NCBI GenBank assembly: GCA_028023455.1
Contig: JAQFVV010012394.1
Span: forward strand, 21,532,900-21,596,899
Direction of reading: 5' to 3'
Source: Epiperipatus broadwayi
Lineage: Eukaryota > Onychophora > Udeonychophora > Euonychophora > Peripatidae
DNA length: 64,000 bases
Positions 46,721-58,407 of this stretch are shown here, piece after piece (position 1 is the stretch's first letter; each line of letters begins with the position of its first letter). The position numbers and the translations under genes are program-made. The notes beneath the pieces were generated by a model. It was given only the letters and a program-made list of their open reading frames with translations, had not been told where the DNA came from and ran no database searches.

Positions 46721-47639
46721 GTTGTTAATATTATACTTTCAATTTATACATGTATTCTTTATAAATAAAAAGCACCTATATTATATATGTGTGTTTTGAA
46801 AAGTCCTGTACATTTGGCAGTTCAATAAACAATATATATTATGATCAAAACTTATCACAAAGGTTCAGCTGTTATATGCAATGTATGATGTAAGTAATGT
46901 ATGATTGGGAACACAATATAATAGGTATCACATCTCCATTGTATATCTCTTGACATTTCAGTATAAATCTATTATATATATTTTTTTATATTTTGACATG
47001 CCTGAGTATTGATGTGAGTGATGTGAGTAAAGAAGTATTAAAGAGGGGGGGGGGTAATACAAAAAATAAGGAATAAACATGCTTTCCAGATAATAAATAG
47101 TTAATTAAAACAAGTTAGATTGACAATTAGATTTTTATAAATATTCTGTAAGATTATGTTGCTATTAAAGAAATATCAAAAAACAAAAGAAAGAAAAATT
47201 GTTAAAAGCCTTTTAGATTATGTTATTACTTCCAAATAAAAATAATATATAAGCAATAGTAGATTAAAATGTAAAAAGAAACAGTATACAGTGGTGTCAC
47301 ATTATTCATTATATTTTGTTTCAAGCTTCCCTCGAATTGTATATACATATAATAGTACATATTTTGTTGATCAACTTTGATTAGAATATAATACATATTG
47401 TTTATTAAATTACAAGTACATACTACTTTTCAACATGCACTTATATATATATGTGATAGACACTTTTTACATGCATAGTATGCATATATAAATTAAAATT
47501 ATAGTATAAACAACATTTTAAAATAATAATAATCCTATTATTAATAATAAATTGAGAGGACACATTTACATTTTACTTAGTAAGTGTTGATTCATTGAAT
47601 AAATAAGAATATGATATCTTATTCCACTATTATTTTTGT
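46721..47639. other. AT-rich spacer with G10 run
   Basis: G10 at 47045-47054. Otherwise low-complexity AT sequence. Confidence 0.35.
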
Positions 47640-48070
47640 TTTAATGTCTGATTTTCATTGCAATTAAATAGTGCTGGAAGAAATTATTTTTGGAAAAAAA
47701 ATTATCTGTAAAGTTTTTAGCATTATTCTTGGAAAACATTTTATTATGTGGAATACTGCATATTAAATTCAAAAAAGGCAATAAATGAAGAATAAAAAGT
47801 ATTTGGTTAAAAGCATAAACCAGTGAAATTTTATTAATAAAGAATTATTACATATAGTGTTCTGAATCAAAAAAATGGCTACTTGCAATATATCATAAAA
47901 TTTATTTATAATTTTTTTTATGTGATTATATACAGGTATTCATAAAGAGAACATTTTTTGCTTATGTATCACAAAATACATTAAAGTTCTGAATTTTAAT
48001 GACTTTTGTTTGTTCGTTTATATTTTTATTGGATAGTATATAATTGAAATCATCTATAATAAAGCATAGT
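47640..48070 (+). repeat. R-500 dispersed repeat, copy 2
   Basis: Collinear with 9640-10160, with shared blocks tttagcattattcttgga, aatactgcatat, tcataaaatttatttata and ttctgaattttaatg. Indels of a few to tens of bases separate the copies. Confidence 0.65.
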
Positions 48071-48273
48071 TCATAGCATTACTATGTTGAAAAATATACT
48101 GTTAAACTAGGAGTCCTTGTGCAGTATTTTTAATTGTTGTAAGCTTACAAGTAGATAGATTTTTTTACTCAACTTTAAAAATTACATTTTTTAATATTTA
48201 TGAAAGGAAAAAAATATTTGAATTTAATTTATAATTATAAAAATGTAAAATTGATAAAACATTTCACATTATA

Positions 48274-48707
48274 CAATATTAACAAACATCACATGGTCAC
48301 CATTGCCTATGCTTACACAAGCTATTATAACAGAAACAAAACTTTCCATATGGTAGTATCTCCCAGTGCAAGTCAGAGTAATCAATGAATGCAAGAAGAT
48401 TTGTGCATAAAATCCCTGTCTAGTTCCTACTCATACAATATCTCCAGACTAGTTTCTAGATCATGGCTTTCATCGGGGAAGAGCCTTGGATCTAAGAGGA
48501 CTGCAACTAGAGTTTTGCATTAGATCAAGTGCTCTCAAATCCAGGACGCCATACTGATGAAATCCAAAAGCTAAAAACTAGTTTATGGATATTGGATGAC
48601 TGGGCATTAAATAGGGATTTTATGCATAAAATTTTTTGCATGCATTAACTATTCTGGATGGCACTACTGTATAGAAAGTTTTGCCTCTGTTGTAGTATGC
48701 AATATTG
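48274..48707. mobile_element. H1 element, diverged copy
   Basis: The leader acatcacatggtcaccat, outer ends acaaaactttccatatgg / tatagaaagttttgcctc, and both arms are present (about 48330-48520 and 48525-48690). Right-arm core on the plus strand: CTGATGA (48554-48560), but AAAAC replaces GAAAC and GTT replaces GTC. Left-arm core on the minus strand: CCGATGA, with GAAAC and GTC intact. A short repeat caatatt lies on both sides (48274-48280 and 48701-48707). It is weaker than in other copies, as expected for the oldest one. Confidence 0.75.
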
Positions 48708-50989
48708 TCTATGACAATTTCCGATTTTCTCATTATTAAATTTTCCTTGTTTGGTAGTATTTTTTACTTCAATTTTTAAAAAACTTTAATTAATAGCTCA
48801 TACCATTTATATAAAATCATTTTCATGAACTTATGGTGCTGATCTGAAATCCACAGTAGGTCCAATTCACTAAATAATGTTACCATTTATATTTCAGCTT
48901 TTTAATTAATTTTATAATGTTTTGGAATTGACATGATACAAAACTGATTTTCCACTTCAAATTATCTTCATAGTCTATATCTTGAAAATTACAAAACAGT
49001 AAAAACTCATGAAAATCAAAGCATACTACTTCATGGATCTTTTCAGTTTTAAATGTCTTCATATTCTTTTCAGAGCATATTCGTGGTGTGGATAGAGAAA
49101 CATTTATAAAATAGAATATATATTAACAGATTATAACTCATTAAATTTGTTTGGTTTGGTTGTTATTATCAAAAGAGGAAATAGTCCCAAAAAATGCTAT
49201 AAGAAAGAAAACAATTTAGAGACTGCTATAGATTTTATTATAGGATCTCCTTTCAAAGTATTATCAGAGATTATTCTATTCAATGGAGATCATAAATCAT
49301 GTAATTGTCACAAACTATTATTTTAAAGATATGATGTCTGCACCCAATTTAAATGCTTCCTGGATATTTCCACCTGTCACTTTAGAAGGCTAATGGAGAG
49401 TCATAGGCATCCATTAGTCAAATGTTTTTAATATCACATACTTGATATTTGCATTTTGAAACTGACCAAGCTTATTTTTACATCTTACATCTGCATATGT
49501 TGTGTTCATGAAAATGCCCTCAGAATGATGACTTTTCAATTAAACTGCTTTCATAAATGTGCACTACAAATATTCTTTAGTATTTTATTTACATACATGC
49601 ATATTGACATGAATACCTTCTTTGATAAATTATCTCCCCATGGCTAGCTTTTACATGTTCAGCAATACCAGTTATTATTGTTATTATTATTGTAATAGTA
49701 ATAATCAGCCATTAAGCTTTGTGCATTTTTAACTATTACAGTTTATAAAGCATAGTGCTATATAAAATAAATATCTCATTTACATATGTTATTATAAATC
49801 TAGAGTATCGGTGCATGGGTTCAGGTATTGACATATATGTTGGTGACTAGGTATTTGAACCCATCCTCTCCTCTATAAAGGCTGAAATCAAATCCATTTG
49901 TGAGAAAATCTTATATTACATTTGTTTTGGAATTTATGTACATTATCCATGTATAAAAACAAGTACATGTGATGGTATTTTATTTTGTTTATTTATTTAT
50001 TTATTTTTGATCATTGTATTAATCAATTATTTATTGGTATTGATCGAGTTGTAAATAAATGTTAGTTTTATAATTTAACCTAACTATATCATTGCTATTT
50101 GTCATACATAGAACCAGAAAATCCATCATATTAAATAAGTCAGATATTAGAACACATATTGTCATTGATAATGCTACAAAGTTTACTGAAATTCTAGAAG
50201 AATATCTTAATGCTTTTGTTCTTGGGTAATTAGTGATGTACAAGGTATAACAAAATCCCATTTACCTCTTTCATCACTTCAGCTTTGCTTTGTTAATTTT
50301 AGAATATAACCAAAAATTTGTTACTTCTATTCGTGTTTGTGATATTAGGACCTAAAGTAATAAATAAATTTCTTAGCCAACATTATGATTGAACCTATTT
50401 TCTAATATTATAACTGATGCTTTGCCCATTACAATAAGAATCTCATTGCTATCAATTCAAGTTGTCAATTAAATAAATGGTGAAAGAACCTAATGCTCAT
50501 GTTGCTTACCTTTTATTGCATGTCTTTTATTGCAAATCAAATAATCTACATAACATTGCTATATTAAAATCCTGAGTACATCTGAGCTGCGACCAATCAT
50601 GTTATGATGCTGGTCATAATTAATACTATCTTGTTAAATGACATGTATTCACCATGTGATAATTAATATTGATGTAATGGATCATATATTTAATTCTGGA
50701 AAAGTAATCTTTAGTACTTTTATAGATCATACCATATCATTCACAGTCGGCCATAAAGTCTCATGTAAACAAAATCTCAGTTTAAGGTTTTAAAATGCAG
50801 TTTTAAGATGCAGTCATTAGTGAGAATAGTTGTTAAATGAATAGTCACATAATTTATTCTGAGATATTTTAATATACCTTCATATAATGTAATGGGTTTG
50901 TGCGGTGTACCTGGCTGCAATTGAATTATATCTTAACAGTCTTGTATTATATCACTAATTTTGTCTATTACGATCCAGGTGGACCTTTC
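48708..50989. other. Unassigned AT-rich region
   Basis: Possible old coding relics are seen (for example on the plus strand near 50105-50230, reading a THIVIDNATKFTEILEEYL-like stretch), but none could be assigned to a family. The 60- to 76-codon frames listed on either strand have no motifs. A (TTA)n stretch lies near 49675. Confidence 0.3.
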
Positions 50990-51345
50990 GGTTACACTAT
51001 GTATATATATATTATTACACTTATTATTTAAGAAATACTTTGGGTACAATTTGAAAATTATAATTGCAGTTTGTAATGTTATAATTGACTATTAATTAGT
51101 CTGCATTCAGAACAGGTTATATTTACCTGTTTAAAAAGATTTATTTAAATTTCTTTGTATCAATAATTTCAATCTCTGTGGTCAAGTTGTAATCTTTAGT
51201 GTCTATATAAAGATATTGGATCATTAATAAAAATGGTATTTCACCTTTATTGTTAAAAGGAGATTGCCTTGACAACAGTTTGAAATTGTTGATTGTTAAT
51301 GATATTGGAATTGCCTAAGTGTTAACTGGTTTTTAATGATATATA
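50990..51345 (-). repeat. R-330 repeat, fullest copy
   Basis: On the minus strand from 51345: tcattaaaaaccagttaac, acaatcaacaatttcaaac, aacaataaaggtg, a link, actaaagattacaacttg, caattataacattacaaac, ending aataataagtgtaataat next to a (TA)n tract. The two halves occur in the opposite order at 34.2 kb. Confidence 0.7.
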
Positions 51346-52284
51346 TATATTAATGCAATACTATTATTTAATCTTTCACCCTTCATTATCAATCTGAGAC
51401 TGTGGACACATTTTGTAAAGTACTTTTTCTCTGCTGTTATTATGTCAACTATAAAAGAATTATTTTAAAACAGTTTTGGTTATCTTCACTCAACAAACTG
51501 AAATAATACATTTTCAAGCTTGACCATTCAGTCCCCCTTGGACCAAAGAGTAATTCTAATGCTTCTAATATACCTTTGTCATTAATCTTGTCTGTCATTT
51601 TATTTCACACTGGGAGTCCCTGAACCAATCTGATTTCATTATTAATTGATGATCAAATTCAAAAACTTTTGAAACTATCGGCAACAGACTCGTTACTTGA
51701 GTTTCAGTAATTGAAAATTTATAATTAAAATGAAAACAGTTTTATTTCTATCAATAAATAAATAAAATACACACACGCAGACATACACGCACAAAGTAAT
51801 GAATAGTACAGATTTAAAGTTCACCACTAAATTTAATAGATTCTGTGGGGAATGAATTTTCCATCCACGTTCATAGTCTGGATTCAAGTATGAGAAGGAC
51901 TTGGAAATTCTTTAGTTAATTAAGTATTTTTCTTCAACAAGCTTATATTATTTTAAGTTGATTGCCATTTTATAGTCGACCCATCAAGCCATTTAATATT
52001 GGATGGTAAATATATATATATATCAATCTGATAATGTAATCTACTTGTGAAAATTTTTTAAGAATTTGATTTTTGACATATACAATGTAAACCTATTTCA
52101 GTCACATTTTAAATGGCATAATAACTAAATGGTATGTAATTAGTAATAGTGTGAAAAAATCCAGACATCTTCATTTTTCATTTCAGAATGCTCATCATTT
52201 GTTTTCTCAGTCACTCCTAAGAATAATCATTCAAATTATAAATTGCATTGTTCTCTTTTGCACTTTCAACCCAATTTTTATTTT
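51346..52284. other. AT-rich spacer
   Basis: No gene recognised. It contains short (TA)n tracts. Confidence 0.35.
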
Positions 52285-52605
52285 AATTGTGTAACGGTTT
52301 CAGTCGATGTATAGACTTCATCAGACATATTCTTAATTTGTTATCAACAACCTTCAGTTTCAATTAATTTGACACTTTCATCAGAGATATTCTTAATTTA
52401 CTATCTATAACTTTATGTTTCGGCTGACATACAGCTTTGGTCAGAAATCTTCCTAATCTATTATTTACAACTTTCTGTTTTAGCTGATTTGCTGCCTTGC
52501 TTTCTGTTTTTGGTGATTTTTAGCGATCTTCTTAACCTGTTATTTTCAACTTTCTAGCTGTTTCAGATAACTTACCATCTTCATCAGAAATCTTGTTAAT
52601 CTATT
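52285..52605 (-). repeat. H4 array: 60-bp tandem repeats with hammerhead-type cores
   Basis: Units begin near 52318, 52378 and 52438 in exact 60-bp register, followed by an irregular 81-bp unit and one more near 52579. On the minus strand the units read CTGATGA (units 1, 2, 5) or CTGACCA (unit 3), 14-17 nt able to form stem II, then GAAAC. In unit 1 (minus strand, 52324-52297) stem II is AGTC/GACT and the candidate cleavage triplet is GTT with a 3-bp stem I. In unit 5 stem II is AGAT/ATCT. Arrays of hammerheads are known from Penelope-like elements and retrozymes, usually with longer monomers. Confidence 0.7.
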
Positions 52606-52620
52606 ATCTATAGATATTAG

Positions 52621-52670
52621 AATAACAAGATTTCTGATGAAGGCTTCCATTAGCTGAAACACTTAGAAAA
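52621..52670 (+). repeat. Inverted sixth H4 unit
   Basis: aataacaagatttctgatga, a stem II candidate (ggcttccattagct), GAAAC at 52656-52660. It is the reverse complement of the array unit and forms a hairpin with unit 5 (aacaagatttctgatgaag against its complement at 52578-52597). Confidence 0.7.
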
Positions 52671-53344
52671 TTAAAATGAAATAAACATTGTTTTCAAAAA
52701 TGTAAAAAAGAATGCTGCATTTATGACATCATGTGAGTTGAGTGGCAAAGAGAAGTTATTGAAAAAGTGTAATGGATTTAAAAATCTACATGTTTTTAAC
52801 AAATTTTGCTTTAAATTTTATCACACATTTCTTGTTATTATCATATTGTAATTGTTTGTTTTACCTTTATAGTCTTTTTTTCTTTTACTTACTCATAAAT
52901 AGATAAAATTCTAAATATTAATAACTAATTATAATTCATAAGTATTAGATCACTGTTATGTTAACATCAACATTTTATTATATCTTAATATATATTTAGT
53001 GAGAATAATGCTGAAAAATTAATTGAATTATTTATAATATTCTTTCATGGTGGCAATGAAAATGATCTACAAAAGTACAAAATTCAATCTCATTGTATAC
53101 TATAACTCATGATCCAGTTATACTAGTGTCTTGACATTTTTGTGGTAAATAGCTAAACTATTTGATTATATGGCATATACGTTGATTTAGAGATGATGCT
53201 GCAGGTAGTTTAGAAAGAGAACCAGTCACTGTTTTATTCCTGCATCTGGCATTTGACTTTTAAGTCACATTGGTAACAAGATATTGAAAATATGTATATC
53301 ATATATCTATATGTTGGATTAACTATTTTAATGGATTGTTATTA
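52671..53344. other. AT-rich spacer
   Basis: Nothing recognised. Confidence 0.35.
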
Positions 53345-53740
53345 TAATAAAGAATAGAAATGAGGAAATTATAACCATGTAAACAGAGATAACTTTTAGC
53401 TTTGGAATGTTGTAAGAAACTGTCATTTACTACTAATTGACAATCCCTGAGGCTAAACAAGTTTTCTTATTAATCTATAATAGCTCTTTTGTTAAAATTA
53501 AAACTATCAATTACTTTTAATTAACAATCCCTGAGACTAAACAAGTTTTTTTATTAATTTATAACAGCTCTTAGAGTCAACTCCAATCTATTACTACTAA
53601 GTGGCAATCCCTGAGGCTAAACACGTTTTCTTATAATCTATAATAGCTTTTTTGTTGGATTAATTGACAATGTTTTAGCAAAATCAAAAGCTAAAGGTTA
53701 TCTCTGTTTACATGAATATATTATTTCTATTCTTTAATAT
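53345..53740. mobile_element. Foldback element enclosing three 80-84 bp repeats
   Basis: Outer arms 53348-53403 and 53687-53737 are complementary (aaagaatagaaat, catgtaaacagagataac, tttagctttg and complements). Inside, caatccctgag(g/a)ctaaaca recurs at 53441, 53525 and 53605, each followed by gttttctta-type and ataatagct-type words. The right arm also occurs at 55255-55310. The element is non-coding and runs into a (TA)n-TTGTACC junction. Confidence 0.75.
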
Positions 53741-55240
53741 ATATATATATTGTACCACTATTGAACAGCGGTACATATTCATAAATTTTATAAAGTATAA
53801 AATTTTAATATGAAAAGAATTTATAATTAGTTAAAGAAGCTTAAACAAAAATACTGCCGGATTATTTTATCAAGAAATGGTTAAAGTAAAAATCTGGTTT
53901 GAAAGAATTAATTATAAAAGTTTAAGAAAGAGAAGTATAATTTAGAAAGTTTAAAGAGTTTTTTTTTTTATATGTATAAATCATCACAGGGCAAATCAAC
54001 ACATCATGTATTAGTATAAGTTTTACTAGTTTAAAATAATAATAAAAAAAACAATTTGAGAGAGGATAAATTTAACCAAATAAAAAAAGATTTTAAAAAC
54101 TATATTTCTCTTTTTTCATTTATTTAAAAAAAAAAAAAGAAAATGCATGTGTTGATTTTAAAAAATACATTAAAATGTGTATATATGGTGCATATAAAAA
54201 AGAAGTTGAATTTTAAAAAACAGTAGGTAAAGTTTGTAATATAAAAGTTAAGTTAAAATTTCTTAAAGATTGCTCAGGTGATAAACCAAAGGAGGGAATA
54301 ATAGCTATAAATTACAATAAGGAAAGCACAATGGAAAGTAATTTGAACTGATATCGTATCCAAGAGCTAGATTAATCTAAGCAGATATGCAGATTAAGAA
54401 AACATTGGAAATTTAATTAATAAAATTTACAAATTAATTAGGAGTGATAAAAGAGACAATGGAAGGAAATCATATAAAAGGACTAAAAAAAGAATTCATT
54501 CATGGCATTCTGAGTCAAATTTCTCTTTGATCCTTGATTCTTGGGTTGCGATGAGTATGTAGCATCATAACGAGTAACAGTATTAAAACTGCTAGTATCA
54601 ACAATGAAAAGAGTCCCAGAGAAGAAAGATGAGCATACTGCAAGTGTCATTAGAATGTGATTGGACATCTACATAGCTATGGAAGAACCATCTAAAGTCA
54701 AACAGTGCTAGGAAGCTACTGAAGTATGCAGCCTGTCTCCAGTCTTGGTCTTCCAAGACATCAGAAATCCTATATGTAGAAGTCATGCCCACTTAACAGT
54801 CTGTGCAGTCAAGGAATGTCCATCTCAATAAACACAAAGTCAGCAGGACTGAAAACCATTAGTGAAATACAAAATCCAACCAGTTGGTGATCAAATATGA
54901 TTGAGAAATGAGGAGTCATATTTTTAGAAGCATAAAATATAAATTCTAGGTAATTATGAACTTTTATTTCATGCATGAACTTTGCTGATAGCCATAGCAA
55001 TCTTTGAGTATCTTCCATCTTTATCCTAAAGGTGAATCCTAGTATATGCATATATACATTTTTATCATATATTTTAATTAATATGTATAAAGCTTTCCTT
55101 AGGTGATTTTAAATGTCATAGTATGTGTCTTAAGTATGTCTATAGTATTTAACTGTATTCATAGTGATCTTACTCCCACCCAGTTCAATATATATATATA
55201 TATATTGTAATACATGATTTAATTAATAGTAATTGATAGT
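53741..55240. other. AT-rich region, unassigned
   Basis: 54280-55050 is more complex, with several 60-80 codon minus-strand frames and no recognised motif. It may be an old transposon body. The first bases carry gtaccactattgaacagcggtac, a short hairpin next to the (TA)n tract. Confidence 0.3.
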
Positions 55241-55345
55241 TTCTTAGCAACATCAAAAGCTAAAAGTTATCTCTATTTACATCGATATAATTTTATTTCT
55301 ATTCTTTATTATATATATTGTACCGAGACAAAGTCAGTACATGTA
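55241..55345 (+). repeat. Second copy of the 53.7-kb foldback arm
   Basis: tagcaacatcaaaagctaaa, gttatctctatttacat and atttctattctttatt match 53676-53735, again ending in tatatattgtacc. Only one arm is present. Confidence 0.7.
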
Positions 55346-56097
55346 TATACCCACACACACAAGCAGTGTAAATACTCTATATTTTATTTACTTTCAATTT
55401 ATGATAAAAATAAATGTAGTTTTCTTTCAATGCTTTATAAAATACACTATAAAATAAAATGTTAATATTTCTGATTAAATAATTTAAGGCTTTCATATAA
55501 TCTATTATAATAATATTCTCTAAAAATAAAATATAAAAATATCACTAATATGCCATTTTAAATCTCAATAAATGATTTCTACTTGTATATGCCGCGGGGG
55601 TAATTAAAAAAGGGTTTATTTTAAATTATAACTATAGCGAAAGTTAAAAGCTTATAGAGGTGATTTTGAGATTAAATGCTCGACTTTTAAACTAATGTAA
55701 GTTAAATTGTTATCTTAAAACACGCATGCATGTATGTATAAAAGGTGAATAAGTATGAATTTTTTCTAACTGAGATTGCAATGTGAGATTGCATAAACCT
55801 AAGATTGCCTCAAGCATATGGATTGAATGAACATTACGTAGGACACGGACCCCAACGACAACTCAGAGAATATTGAACTCTGGGTGGAGATTGGATCCTC
55901 AGATAATAACCAACCCATATAAATATGAGTCTTAGTCTTTGTCTTTACACACACATCTCGGTTACAGTTTTTTACATTCTTTGTTTCGTTTTGCTTATGC
56001 TTATAGTTTTTTTTAAATTCCTCCGGAAGCTACAACTAGAACTTTCTTTTTTTGCTATCCAGTTTATCCAATATGACCACTGTGAAATTAACCTTTA
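55346..56097. other. Spacer leading into a more complex region
   Basis: 55830-56097 is distinctly more complex. A TATA-like word (atataaatatgag) lies at 55918. Whether this is a promoter, a solo LTR or neither cannot be decided. Confidence 0.3.
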
Positions 56098-56151
56098 GAG
56101 CGTCGATCGTCATGATGGGCTAAGAAACCCCTCAGTGATTGATCGACGCTC
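56098..56151. repeat. Perfect 11-bp hairpin, GC-rich stem
   Basis: GAGCGTCGATC (56098-56108) and GATCGACGCTC (56141-56151) surround a 32-nt loop. It lies in one of the few GC-rich, CpG-containing stretches. A possible splice donor (ctag-gtaaac, 56350-56356) lies about 200 bp downstream, so this could be a transcribed 5' exon. That is inference only. Confidence 0.6.
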
Positions 56152-57064
56152 CGCCGCCAGAACATCTCCACAGCTATGAATGATCAACAACAGTGCCGTC
56201 CAAACATCGTACTCTAATCAGTCCAAGGAAGTTGTCCAAACATACTACGCTGAACTTATATATAAAATGAATAACCATTTATTATGGAAACAGTATCCAA
56301 CAGGTTCGAACCCTCATCAAATTAGAAGCAGCAGAAGACTACGCAAATCCTAGGTAAACACTTTATTTCTTTTATGCTCCCATTCATTCTTTACGTAAAA
56401 AGGCAATCTCATAATTAATTAAATTCAACTTTCGTAAATAAAAAAATATCAGATGATACATAGTTCCTCATATTTAAATCTTAGGACTTTTCCTGTTATG
56501 AACTTTGATCATAATTATTATTCTCTTTCGCAAATAAATTATAACACACACCTAATTTCAAATGTAAAAGAAGGAAATATATTATATCATCCATGTTTAT
56601 TATGCATAATATGTTCTTTTCTGTGCGAGTGCGAGAATGCGTGTATGTGCGTGCAAATAAAGCAATTAATTAATGTTTCATTTTTTTTTATATTCAATAA
56701 ATTCTTTTTTTATTTAAACAAGTCGAGCATTCCTCAAATCATTCTCTATAATTAAAATATGTTTTTTTAAGTATTATAATCAGCATTTATTCATGCGATT
56801 AATTATTTTACTTTTAAATTTGTCTTTCTTATTTTTTTGTTTATTTCTTTAAATTTCATCGTGCCGTAAGTCACGATGTTTATTTACTATGTAGTTAAGA
56901 TAGGTTTAAGAGTTGGGAGGGCCTATTATTAATAAGTATAAGTAAATGTCAGTAAAGCTAGTATGAATAATTCTATTGGACTGTATGATAACGGGGGGAT
57001 GATATTATAAGCTTCTAATTTTTTATATAAGGATGCATAAATCAAACATTCGTATTAGTTGCAA
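56152..57064. other. Unassigned region
   Basis: 56160-56370 is fairly GC-rich and could be transcribed. The 100-codon frame at 56453-56755 is driven by AT composition and not recognised. Confidence 0.3.
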
Positions 57065-57133
57065 ATAACCAATGACCCGGTCCAATATTTGGACCGATCT
57101 GTAAATCAACCAAGCTTCTTCTCCATTGGTTAT
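57065..57133. repeat. Nested hairpin: 10-bp outer and 8-bp inner stems
   Basis: Outer ATAACCAATG (57065-57074) with CATTGGTTAT (57124-57133), both perfect. Inner CGGTCCAA (57078-57085) with TTGGACCG (57089-57096), loop TAT. Two perfect stems this close are unlikely by chance. Confidence 0.7.
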
Positions 57134-58373
57134 TATGGTGTCTTTTGCCAGAATGATATTCTTGAAACAATTTCATCGCGACCCTGAGTGACCCTTATTG
57201 GTCCATGCTGGGAGTTTGAGCTTATGGGCAGGGATTAGACTTCGAAATCGTTTTGATATGACGTAAGGTGATGCGAGAAATTAAATTGTAAATTAAATCA
57301 TCGTATCTGGTGCCCCCTTGTGTTGATAATGAACAACTATCGATATAGGAAAATAAATAAAGCTTTACGCCATATCATGTTTGTTTCGGAGCTCTCAATC
57401 CCTATATGAACGGTTGAATAAGGCGACCGGTCACAATATATTATAATGATATGTAATAATAGTAAACATCAAGCCTGAGTTGTTCATTCATTTGAACATA
57501 GAAGCCCTTAGCATCTATATACAAATCCCTGGTCCAATGCTGGGTAGCTATAATTAAATATTTGTATTTTATTATTCAGGATGGGATGATTAATATCCAT
57601 CGCTTGGGACATTATCTAATTCATACCTTTATAAGATCAGCTTATGAGTCTAAGAGTCACTTTACCTATCAATGGGAGATCAACCACTAGGATAGCTCAG
57701 AGATAAAACAAAATAAATCATATGCACTGTTATTCTGTGCATATTTACCCTTCTATAAAAATAGTCTGGTGATAATATTACTCCATCCTCCTTCACAGGC
57801 ATGAAAGAGAACTAAACTGTAAATACATATTCAGCCACTAGGAGATTGTCATATATATCAATTGTAACGATATATAAATATGTCGTTACATTTATTTAAA
57901 ATAAAAACTTAAAAGTTCGCAAATAAAAGGAAAAAACTAAACGCTAAAATTAAAATGTTTGTTAAACATATATATATTCGCACGGATACTAAACTTTAAA
58001 AATATTTTTTTCATAAATAAAAAAAAAAAGTATTTGAACGTATTTTTTTTAATAAAAAAATACAAGATTGAAATATAAAAATATTTTAATAAAAAAAATA
58101 ACGTAAGTTAAAATAAAAACAGGTATTAATTAATTCCGGTAATCTGTAAATGGAAATGATTGTTTATTAATTATCTAAAAGCTGTTTAATTAAAAAGTCA
58201 GATGAAACGTTAGATAAGAGAAGAGAAATTAGCTTGACCAATGGAAGCACTAAGCCTTGGCTCGGACCCTAACGAAAGTGATAGACTAGTGACGTTTTGT
58301 TCATTGAATCCTTGTGGATAAGATAAAAAGGGAAAAACAGTTTTTTTTCGGACAGTTCCAGCGTTGTGTGTTT
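57134..58373. other. Moderately complex sequence, then AT-rich spacer
   Basis: 57134-57830 has normal complexity, but no frame or family is recognised. 57872-57892 is a small palindrome (TGTAACGA ... TCGTTACA) of LTR-end type without an LTR that I can delimit. Confidence 0.3.
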
Positions 58374-58407
58374 GAGAGATGTGGTATGACGCACATACCA
58401 CACTCTC
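58374..58407. repeat. Strong 14-bp hairpin with one bulge
   Basis: GAGAG-A-TGTGGTATG (58374-58388), loop acgca, CATACCACA-CTCTC (58394-58407). A single A is bulged. It is flanked by T8 upstream and A14 downstream. The 90-codon minus-strand frame over it is not recognised. Confidence 0.7.

Noticed and set aside
57872-57892. LTR retrotransposon ends (TGTAACGA ... TCGTTACA)
   Set aside because: Only a 21-bp palindrome; no second LTR, primer-binding site or gag-pol frame was found.
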